The notes under the pieces were generated by a model, which was not told the origin of the DNA, did no database searches, and worked only from the letters and a program-made list of their open reading frames with translations. Of a stretch of DNA of 7,083 nucleotides, positions 1 to 5,812 are shown piece after piece. The DNA comes from Spirochaetales bacterium (GTDB lineage Bacteria; Spirochaetota; Spirochaetia; Sphaerochaetales; Sphaerochaetaceae). How positions within the stretch are numbered: position 1 is the first letter of the stretch; each line of letters begins with the position of its first letter. Where the stretch lies: NCBI GenBank assembly GCA_022771185.1, contig JALFCJ010000043.1, positions 1 to 7,083 of the forward strand, in the 5' to 3' direction. The position numbers were made by a program, and so were the translations under genes.

Positions 1-119
1 CTACAGGAGCCAATTGGGCGAATATGAACCAGGAAAGAATGCAGTCTGTATTCGGCACCATAGGCCCAAAGTTCGAGAGAATGCGAGTGTCTATCGGTCT
101 GACGGCAAATTTCTTCTAA
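1..119 (+). CDS. C-terminal tail of an upstream gene, possibly an outer-membrane beta-barrel protein (partial)
   Basis: The frame beginning at base 3 is open from the window edge to a TAA at 117-119 and encodes 38 residues. The end of the peptide (RVSIGLTANFF) alternates hydrophobic and polar residues and finishes with two phenylalanines. That resembles the last strand and C-terminal aromatic signal recognised by the BAM machinery in outer-membrane proteins. A terminator hairpin starts ten bases after the stop codon, which supports this frame as the true end of a transcription unit. The start and most of the gene lie outside the window, so the barrel assignment is inference. It could equally be an unrelated protein with an amphipathic C-terminal strand. 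An overlapping open frame (14-217) runs through the terminator and is not credible. Confidence 0.5.
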   Translation, partial: TGANWANMNQERMQSVFGTIGPKFERMRVSIGLTANFF

Positions 120-128
120 TGGAGGGTT

Positions 129-153
129 CCGGTCAAATGACCGGTTCTTTTTT
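129..153 (+). terminator. Rho-independent terminator of the upstream gene
   Basis: A perfect 6-bp GC-rich stem, CCGGTC (129-134) and GACCGG (139-144), is closed by the loop AAAT; the A and T of the loop could form a seventh pair. It is followed by the T-rich tract TTCTTTTTT (145-153). It lies ten bases after the stop codon of the upstream frame and 36 bases before the next start. It separates the upstream unit from the polA-coaE block. Confidence 0.85.
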
Positions 154-178
154 CCCCTGTTCTAGGTTAGTATGTGAT

Positions 179-183
179 AGGAG
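179..183 (+). promoter_or_regulatory. Shine-Dalgarno site of the first gene of the polA-coaE block
   Basis: AGGAG lies six bases before the ATG at 190. This fixes the start of the small membrane protein and is a normal, strong site. The promoter of the block should lie between the terminator T-tract and this site, or further upstream, but no convincing -35/-10 pair is visible. Confidence 0.75.
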
Positions 184-189
184 ACAGTT

Positions 190-618
190 ATGGCGAAAAA
201 GAATCTCAGCCTCTTGAAAGGCTCTTTTACAGTAATTATTCTTGCACTTCTTATATATGTAATAATATTCTTCTTTTTCCCTGATGTTTCTCTGAAGTAT
301 TTCGGAGATGCATTTGATAAAGAGAAGGCCCTTGAAAACTCCATTGTAGCTTTAGTTTATAACGTAGATTACATGAGTGAAGAAGAAAAAGCTGTCTTTG
401 AAGACTATCTCTCTTCAAAAGAAGGAAAAGAGATGCTGAAATCAATAAGCAGTGCGGCATCAAAGGGTGTGGAGACTACAAAAGAGTTGGTTGATTCTCC
501 TGAGTTCCAGCGTCTTTCCTCCGCTGTAAAAGATGTACTCTCTCCAGAGAGTCTTTCAAAGCTGATGGAAGAGGCGGCGGAGTCTGCCGAGAATCTATAC
601 TCTTGGTATAAAAAATGA
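190..618 (+). CDS. Small single-pass membrane protein of unknown function
   Basis: This 142-residue protein is not recognised as a named family. Residues 1-11 are basic (KK near the start, K10). Residues 12-30 form one strongly hydrophobic segment ending in four phenylalanines and a proline. The rest (31-142) is hydrophilic and rich in Glu, Lys and Ser, and probably mostly helical. By the positive-inside rule the N-terminus should be cytoplasmic and the tail periplasmic. There is no lipobox cysteine, so it is an anchor rather than a lipoprotein signal. The start is supported by AGGAG six bases upstream. Its stop codon overlaps the next gene in an ATGA (615-618), so it is the first gene of the coupled block. 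I infer an envelope role, but nothing in the sequence says which. Confidence 0.75.
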   Translation: MAKKNLSLLKGSFTVIILALLIYVIIFFFFPDVSLKYFGDAFDKEKALENSIVALVYNVDYMSEEEKAVFEDYLSSKEGKEMLKSISSAASKGVETTKELVDSPEFQRLSSAVKDVLSPESLSKLMEEAAESAENLYSWYKK

Positions 619-1385
619 GAATAACAATGTTGGGTACAGGAACCAGCTGCGGTGTTCCTTTTATCGGCTGTCACTGTCCCGTATGTCTCTCCAAAGATCC
701 TAAAGACAAGCGTTGGCGCTCTTCCATTCTTATTGAGAAGGGAGAGACCAAAGTCGTAATTGATACCGGTTATGAGTTCAGGCTCCAGTGTCTGAGAGCT
801 GGAATCGAGAGGCTGGACGGCGTCTTATATACCCATACCCACCCCGACCACTTGGCGGGGCTGGATGATCTGAGAGCTTTCTATAGGGAAGGAAAGAGTA
901 TCGATGTATGGGGAAGCGATAAGAATATTGAAAGAATAAAAAATATATTTCCTTATGCTTTCAAGCCATTTTCTTGTGATGGCCTACCTCATCTTTCCCC
1001 TTACTATGCTCTCTCTGGCATTCCCTTTAGGGTGGGAGAGATAGAGTTTATTCCTTTTTCTATGATTCATGGATGTAGAGAGGCTACAGGCTACAGGTTT
1101 GGAAAGTGTGCTTATGTGACAGATGTCTCTGACCTGAGGGAAGAGGAGAATATAAAGTATCTTCTAGGCTTGGATGTTCTTATAATCGATGGATTAATGG
1201 AAAACAGTCATCCTTCCCACTTGTCATTTGGAGAAGCCGCAGAAATAGGAAAAAAGTGTGGTGCGAAGAAAGTATACTTTACTCATATAAGCCACACTAT
1301 GAAACATGAGGATATATTAGAGAAATATAAAGGCATTGCAGAGCCCTCATATGATACAATGACATTGGAGGTGGATGATGAATGA
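615..1385 (+). CDS. PhnP-like metallo-beta-lactamase-fold hydrolase (probable phosphodiesterase)
   Basis: This 256-residue cytoplasmic protein starts with the strand-turn GTGTSCGVP typical of this branch of the metallo-beta-lactamase superfamily. The di-metal ligand set is complete: H74-x-H76-x-D78-H79, H152 (in MIHG), D170 (in VTDVSD) and H224 (in THISH). H202 in HPSH is a candidate general acid. A Cys cluster, C19-x-C21-xx-C24, together with H227 matches the extra structural zinc site known from E. coli PhnP (three Cys and one His). PhnP itself hydrolyses 5-phosphoribosyl 1,2-cyclic phosphate in phosphonate breakdown. No other phn gene is visible here, so the substrate is probably another cyclic or diester phosphate and no symbol is given. 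It starts inside the ATGA overlap and has no clear Shine-Dalgarno site, so its translation is probably coupled to the preceding gene. Its stop overlaps the start of polA. Confidence 0.85.
   Translation: MRITMLGTGTSCGVPFIGCHCPVCLSKDPKDKRWRSSILIEKGETKVVIDTGYEFRLQCLRAGIERLDGVLYTHTHPDHLAGLDDLRAFYREGKSIDVWGSDKNIERIKNIFPYAFKPFSCDGLPHLSPYYALSGIPFRVGEIEFIPFSMIHGCREATGYRFGKCAYVTDVSDLREEENIKYLLGLDVLIIDGLMENSHPSHLSFGEAAEIGKKCGAKKVYFTHISHTMKHEDILEKYKGIAEPSYDTMTLEVDDE
1367..1371 (+). promoter_or_regulatory. Shine-Dalgarno site that favours the second ATG as polA start
   Basis: GGAGG lies within the last codons of the preceding hydrolase gene. Two in-frame ATG codons follow, at 1375 and 1378, giving spacings of three and six bases. 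Six is within the usual range and three is short, so 1378 is the preferred start. The difference is only one residue. Confidence 0.65.
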
Positions 1386-4272
1386 CTCTCTTTTTAGTGA
1401 TGCTGATCTTGACCCTGAATTGATGGAGATTGAAAGAAAGAAGAAAGAAAGGGAAAGGATTGCCAAAGAAGAACAGAGATTAGAAGAGAAGAAAAAGGAA
1501 GAAGAGAAGAAAGCTTCCATCACTTATGATAAGACACTCTATGTTCTCGATGGATATTCAATCATATATAGAAACTATTTTGCCCATATTAAAAAGCCTA
1601 TCTTCGATAAGAAGGGGAACAATATCAGTGCATACTATGGATTCTTCCAGACTTTGCTGTCTCTTATGAATTCATATCCTATGGATGCTCTTGCCATTAC
1701 TATGGATGAGAAGGGGCCTACCTTCCGTCATGAGCTATATCCTGAGTATAAAGCGAATAGAGAGAAGGCGCCTCAGGACTTACATGCCCAAGTCCAGCCG
1801 ATAAAAGATACACTGTCAAAAATGAAGATTCCCGTACTCTCTCGCTTGGGTTTTGAAGCTGACGATTTAATGGCGTCTCTTTCATCTTTTGCCAACGAAA
1901 ACGGATGGAATGTTGTGATTGTCACAGGAGACAAGGATCTCTGTCAGTTGGTGGGGGAACACGTCATTGCATTGAGGCCGCCTAAGAATGGTGAGAAAAA
2001 GTATGTATTCATGGATAAGGAAGGAGTAAAGGAGTTCTATGGAGTATATCCGGAACAGATTGTGGACTACCTGACTATTCTTGGAGACGCTTCAGATAAT
2101 GTCCCTGGTGTAAGAGGCATAGGAGAAAAGGGTGCTGTAAAGCTTTTGACAGAGTATTTGACACTGGACGGAGTATACAGACACTTAGATTCCCTCTCCA
2201 AAGGAATGAGAAAATCTCTTGAAGAGTCAAAGGATAATATTGAACTCTCAAGAACGCTAATCAAGCTCAGATTCGATGCTTCTCCTGAAGGCTTTGATCT
2301 TGAAGCTATGCGTACTTCTTCTTTCGATATCCCTGCCGCCGCTGAAGACTTTTTCATCAGAGATATGAAGAAAATAGCTGAGATGGCATCTTCAAAGAAA
2401 AATGGAGGGGAAGGAAGGTTCTCTTACAAAGAGAAATATAGTGAAGAAGATACCGTAGCTATAGAGCCTTTATTGACAGATGGCGAGAAATACCTCTTGG
2501 AGAAGGGAAGCTACGAGATTATAAAAGATAAGACAGAACTGGAGAAGAGACTGGAGAAGGCAGTGCTATTTGGCTCTCTTGATGTGGCTTTGGAGTTTTT
2601 GTCTGATGGCTTTGAGCCCGATTCCCCGCTGTTGGGTGTTTCGCTATCTCTCGAGCCATTGAAAGCTTTCTTTGTTCCTTTCGGAGATGACGGAATTAAT
2701 CTTTCTGATTTTTCAGAGATTTCTAATAAATACCTCTCTGGAAAGATGAGAGTAATATCACACTCGGCAAAATCGCAGCTATCTAGAAGTAAGCGTTTCT
2801 CCATTCCGCTCGAAGTAAAATCAGACACTATGATAGAAGCTTGGATGGTGAATTCAAACGAAGGAGTATTCTCTCTTGATTTCACAGTCTCCAGGTATTT
2901 TTCACAGACACTTCTATCTATCTCCGACCTTTGTGGAGAGGGTAGCGTTTCATCTCTCTCTCTGGAAGAAAAGGCAAGATATACAAACTCAAGGGCCGAT
3001 TATATTCATAGATTGTCGAGAGTGTTGGAAAGAAGACTCCATGAGAAGGGACTCTGGGATGCGTATATATCTATGGAGATTCCTCTGATTCCTATTCTTT
3101 CAGAGATGGAAGAGAATGGTATTCTTCTCTCAGAGGAGAGGATGAATGAACTAAAGACAAAGACAGACCAAAGACTTAATGACCTTGTCTCATCCATCTA
3201 CAAAGAAGCTGGGTATGAGTTTAACATCAACTCAACGCTTCAGCTTTCAAATCTACTCTTTGAAGAGAGGAAGCTTCCTCCTGGGAAGAAGACCCAGCGT
3301 GGTTATTCTACAGATACTGCTACACTGGAGGGACTAAGAAACACAGGAGACCCTATTATCGAAGAGTTATTGGAGTATAGAGCGCTATCTAAGCTGAAGA
3401 GTACATATATAGATGTGCTACCAACCCTAACAGACGAAGAGGGGAGAATACACACATCCTTCCTTCAGACTGGAACTGCTACAGGTCGCCTATCCAGTAG
3501 AAACCCGAATCTGCAGAATATTCCTGTCAGGACAGATGAGGGAAGACTAATAAGAAATGCCTTTGTTCCAGGGGATGGAAACATATTTATCAGTGCAGAC
3601 TACTCTCAGATCGAGCTTGTGGTGCTTTCTTGGATGGCCAAGGATCCGGGACTAATGGATGCCTTCCTCTCTGGAGAGGATGTCCATAAGTATACAGCCG
3701 CCTTGATATATGAGAAAAATGTAGATGATGTAACTCCAAAAGAAAGAAGAGTTGCAAAGACTATTAACTTCGGCATTATGTATGGTATGAGTGCCTTTAG
3801 GCTTTCAAACGAACTTGGCATAACGAGGACTGAGGCCCAGGAGTTTATCAATAAGTATTTCCAACGTTATAACGGTGTAAAGCAGTTTGTGGAAGATACT
3901 GTAAAGAGTGCCGAAGAGAAGGGATATGTAACTACGTATTGGGGGCATATGCGTGAAATAGTAGGCATCAACAGCAGGAATAAAACGGAGAAGGCTGCTG
4001 CAGAAAGAACAGCTGTAAATAGCGTTATACAGGGGACTGCAGCTGAAATCATGAAGAAGGCCATGGTCAGTGTCTCCTCTGTTTTGAAGGAGAGAGGCTT
4101 TAAGACGAAGCTCTTGTTGCAGGTCCATGACGAGTTGATATTCCAGGTTCCAGTTGATGAGGCGGATGAAGTGGAGAAACTAATAAAAGAGAAGATGGAA
4201 AATGTTGTTTCGCTTCCTGTTCCACTTTGCTCTTCTGTTGAGAGGGGAAATAGTTGGGGGGATATGCACTGA
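1378..4272 (+). CDS. polA: DNA polymerase I, with inactive proofreading domain
   Basis: This family A polymerase of 964 residues (E. coli has 928) should fill gaps and remove RNA primers in replication and repair. Residues 1-50 are an extra highly charged segment not found in E. coli PolA. The 5'-nuclease domain (about 52-290) keeps its metal-binding acids: D58 (LDGY), D162/D163 (FEADD), D185/D187 (TGDKD) and D237/D240 (LGDASDN), followed by the helix-hairpin-helix GVRGIGEKGA. The middle domain (about 380-545) has the 3'-5' exonuclease fold pattern, but its catalytic carboxylates are largely replaced. The polymerase domain (about 550-964) has TATGRLSSRNPNLQNIP, motif A D741-YSQIE, motif B R791...K794...F798...Y802 and motif C H917-D918-E919. 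F798 predicts discrimination against dideoxynucleotides. Two conserved polymerase stretches deviate (see findings). The stop overlaps the coaE start by one base (TGATG). Confidence 0.97.
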   Translation: MNDSLFSDADLDPELMEIERKKKERERIAKEEQRLEEKKKEEEKKASITYDKTLYVLDGYSIIYRNYFAHIKKPIFDKKGNNISAYYGFFQTLLSLMNSYPMDALAITMDEKGPTFRHELYPEYKANREKAPQDLHAQVQPIKDTLSKMKIPVLSRLGFEADDLMASLSSFANENGWNVVIVTGDKDLCQLVGEHVIALRPPKNGEKKYVFMDKEGVKEFYGVYPEQIVDYLTILGDASDNVPGVRGIGEKGAVKLLTEYLTLDGVYRHLDSLSKGMRKSLEESKDNIELSRTLIKLRFDASPEGFDLEAMRTSSFDIPAAAEDFFIRDMKKIAEMASSKKNGGEGRFSYKEKYSEEDTVAIEPLLTDGEKYLLEKGSYEIIKDKTELEKRLEKAVLFGSLDVALEFLSDGFEPDSPLLGVSLSLEPLKAFFVPFGDDGINLSDFSEISNKYLSGKMRVISHSAKSQLSRSKRFSIPLEVKSDTMIEAWMVNSNEGVFSLDFTVSRYFSQTLLSISDLCGEGSVSSLSLEEKARYTNSRADYIHRLSRVLERRLHEKGLWDAYISMEIPLIPILSEMEENGILLSEERMNELKTKTDQRLNDLVSSIYKEAGYEFNINSTLQLSNLLFEERKLPPGKKTQRGYSTDTATLEGLRNTGDPIIEELLEYRALSKLKSTYIDVLPTLTDEEGRIHTSFLQTGTATGRLSSRNPNLQNIPVRTDEGRLIRNAFVPGDGNIFISADYSQIELVVLSWMAKDPGLMDAFLSGEDVHKYTAALIYEKNVDDVTPKERRVAKTINFGIMYGMSAFRLSNELGITRTEAQEFINKYFQRYNGVKQFVEDTVKSAEEKGYVTTYWGHMREIVGINSRNKTEKAAAERTAVNSVIQGTAAEIMKKAMVSVSSVLKERGFKTKLLLQVHDELIFQVPVDEADEVEKLIKEKMENVVSLPVPLCSSVERGNSWGDMH

Positions 4273-4865
4273 TGATAATCGGGCTTACAGGAAAGAGTTG
4301 CTCAGGAAAAGACTATGTGGCCCACTTGTTTGGGGAGGAGTTTGTAGTAATCGACGAAGATAAGCTGGGACATGTGGCTTTGGATAATAATAGAGAGAAG
4401 CTGGTTGCTGCTTTCGGAGATTCTATTATTACAGATGGGAGAGTAGACAGGAAGAAGCTTGGCCCAATGGTCTTTTCCGATAAAGAGAAACTGGAAAAGC
4501 TAAACTCAATTTCTCATCCCTGGATGGTTGCTGAGACCCTCTCTCTATGTAGAGAAGCGGAGAGGGAGGGCAAGATTGCTGTGATCAATGCAGCAATTCT
4601 TGAGAAAATGGGCTTCGTCCCCTACTGCAATGAAGTGGTTTTGGTGTCTTCCCCATACTCCGAGAGGCTGAAAAGGGCGGTAATGAGAGATAAAATAACC
4701 CCAGAAGCCTTCGAAAAAAGAGACGAAAGCCAAAAAGATATTGGTTCAACACTCTCAAAAGGGAGTGTCAAGGTAACTAATATTATAAATGATGGTGATA
4801 AGGAATCACTTTCTCGACAAGTGAAGGAGTATTGTGATAGTATTTTAAGTAAGAGGTCCCAATGA
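4272..4865 (+). CDS. coaE: Dephospho-CoA kinase
   Basis: This enzyme (197 residues) phosphorylates the ribose 3'-hydroxyl of dephospho-CoA with ATP, the last step of coenzyme A synthesis. The start at 4272 gives MIIGLTGKSCSGKD, matching the family's usual N-terminus (IIGLTGGIGSGKS). An in-frame TTG at 4254 would add six residues and is less likely. The P-loop is residues 7-14, and the family's D-x-D follows as D28-E-D30. The stretch GRVDRKKLGPMVF and the downstream LNSISHP correspond to G-x-[LI]-x-R-x-x-L...LN...HP of CoaE. The segment with RAVMRDKITPEAFEKR corresponds to the LID region. The P-loop ends in Asp14 instead of Ser/Thr. A run of six G at 4256-4261, ten bases upstream, may serve as ribosome site together with TGATG coupling to polA. 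The stop overlaps the next gene in ATGA (4862-4865). Confidence 0.93.
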   Translation: MIIGLTGKSCSGKDYVAHLFGEEFVVIDEDKLGHVALDNNREKLVAAFGDSIITDGRVDRKKLGPMVFSDKEKLEKLNSISHPWMVAETLSLCREAEREGKIAVINAAILEKMGFVPYCNEVVLVSSPYSERLKRAVMRDKITPEAFEKRDESQKDIGSTLSKGSVKVTNIINDGDKESLSRQVKEYCDSILSKRSQ

Positions 4866-5776
4866 GCAGAAGATCAGGCGCAGTGGCATTGACTGCAACA
4901 ATAACGGTCACTATTTTTGTGGCTGCCATGACATTTGTCTTGAATCCTAAGGACGGAAGTGACGACTATGCCTCAAAAGTATTGGAAGAGGCGAAGAATA
5001 GACAGAGTGTTCCTGTCACAGTGGTTAATAGACCATTGGAGACTGATATTGAAGTTCTCAGGGATGAAGACATAATGGCAGGAAAAGTATCTGTTATTCT
5101 TAAGGAAGACGAAGATTTCCTTGGATATATGGGAGATAAGTCCGCTGAATATGTAGGAGAGAAAATCTCTGATCTTGAGGAGATTTATGCGTCCGATACA
5201 AGTAAGCGTATTAAAGACGGCGACGAAGAGACACGCTCCTATGCCGATAGTCTCTTTGCTTCTTCAAAAGCATATACTGATGAGAAGGAAAAGGCTTCTG
5301 CTTCTTATTCAGAGACTTTGGTCAAGGAAGCAAATACTTACACTGATAATCAATCATCCGCTTTGACAGAGGAGATTGCATCTCTTAAAGCTGAGATATC
5401 TTCTCTAAAGAGCGAATTGGAGAACGTGAAGGAATCTAGCTTCACACGTGACGAGGCTGTTTCCTCTCTCCTTAGGGATGAAGAGTTTATGACTTCCCTC
5501 AGTGAAGAAGTTTCCAAGAGAGTGGGCGTTGAAATCGACGAAGAAGAATTGGCTTCTCTTATACTCTCTTCTTCTACTTTCAACAAAGGCTTAGAGGAAG
5601 CAATGCGTGATTATTATGCTGTTCTCGAAAGTGAGAAAAAGGCGGCTTCTTCTATCCCTATTCCTGTCTTTGATACTGCAACGAGCGAAGAATACTCGGA
5701 AGAAGAGTATTTGGAAGAAAGAAATAGCCAGAGGGGAGATGAGATTAATAAGATCCTGACCTTCTTGGGTTATTGA
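4862..5776 (+). CDS. Membrane-anchored coiled-coil protein of unknown function
   Basis: This 304-residue protein is not recognised. Residues 2-4 are basic (SRR) and residues 7-27 form a hydrophobic anchor without a lipobox cysteine, so the bulk should be periplasmic. Residues 36-100 are mixed and may hold a small folded region. Residues about 100-200 are low in glycine and proline, rich in Ala, Ser, Glu and Lys, and predicted helical, with an 11-residue repeat at 127-170. Heptad-like SLKAEISSLKSELENVK follows at 174-190. The C-terminal quarter is very acidic with a Pro-containing linker (SSIPIPVF) and ends in FLGY. GAGG at 4853-4856 gives a good ribosome site five bases before the ATG. The gene overlaps coaE by four bases and is the last of the block before the terminator. 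Spirochaete genes next to coaE can encode SPOR-domain envelope proteins, but I see no clear SPOR motif here. An envelope-structural or cell-division role is a guess. Confidence 0.8.
   Translation: MSRRSGAVALTATITVTIFVAAMTFVLNPKDGSDDYASKVLEEAKNRQSVPVTVVNRPLETDIEVLRDEDIMAGKVSVILKEDEDFLGYMGDKSAEYVGEKISDLEEIYASDTSKRIKDGDEETRSYADSLFASSKAYTDEKEKASASYSETLVKEANTYTDNQSSALTEEIASLKAEISSLKSELENVKESSFTRDEAVSSLLRDEEFMTSLSEEVSKRVGVEIDEEELASLILSSSTFNKGLEEAMRDYYAVLESEKKAASSIPIPVFDTATSEEYSEEEYLEERNSQRGDEINKILTFLGY
5240..5371 (+). other. Eleven-residue (hendecad) protein repeat in the coiled-coil protein
   Basis: Tyrosine recurs exactly every 11 residues (Y127, Y138, Y149, Y160), each followed by x-Asp or x-Glu: YAD, YTD, YSE, YTD. 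The repeat is visible in protein but not as an exact DNA repeat, so it is old or selected rather than a recent tandem duplication. An 11-residue period suits a slightly right-handed or straight helical bundle. Confidence 0.6.
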
Positions 5777-5781
5777 CTACT

Positions 5782-5807
5782 AGCCATCCTTCGGGGTGGC
5801 TTATTTT
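5782..5807 (+). terminator. Rho-independent terminator with UUCG tetraloop at the end of the polA-coaE block
   Basis: AGCCATCC (5782-5789) and GGGTGGCT (5794-5801) pair over eight bases, with one T-G wobble, around the extra-stable C(TTCG)G loop. The downstream tract TATTTT is short, so termination may be partial. It begins five bases after the stop of the coiled-coil gene and ends only five bases before the ATG of the next gene. Confidence 0.8.
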
Positions 5808-5812
5808 AAAGT

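Noticed and set aside
145..173. Possible promoter, TTCTTT and TAGTAT with 17-base spacing
   Set aside because: The -35 matches only two of six consensus positions and the implied transcript start would sit almost on the ribosome site, so it is not called.
14..217. Open reading frame crossing the first terminator
   Set aside because: It runs through the hairpin and T-tract and overlaps the well-supported start at 190; its product is Arg/Ser/Cys-rich without any family pattern.
1078..1097. Short tandem repeat GGCTACA GGCTACA in the hydrolase gene
   Set aside because: Two copies of seven bases within conserved coding sequence is expected by chance and does not disturb the frame.
2067..2885. 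Minus-strand open frames inside polA (2067-2357 and 2511-2885)
   Set aside because: They are antisense shadows of a strongly conserved gene, Ser/Arg-rich from reversed Glu/Ser codons, with no recognisable domain.
5175..5366. Second-frame open frame inside the coiled-coil gene
   Set aside because: It is a shifted-frame shadow of the repeat region, with an Arg/Leu-rich product and no ribosome site.
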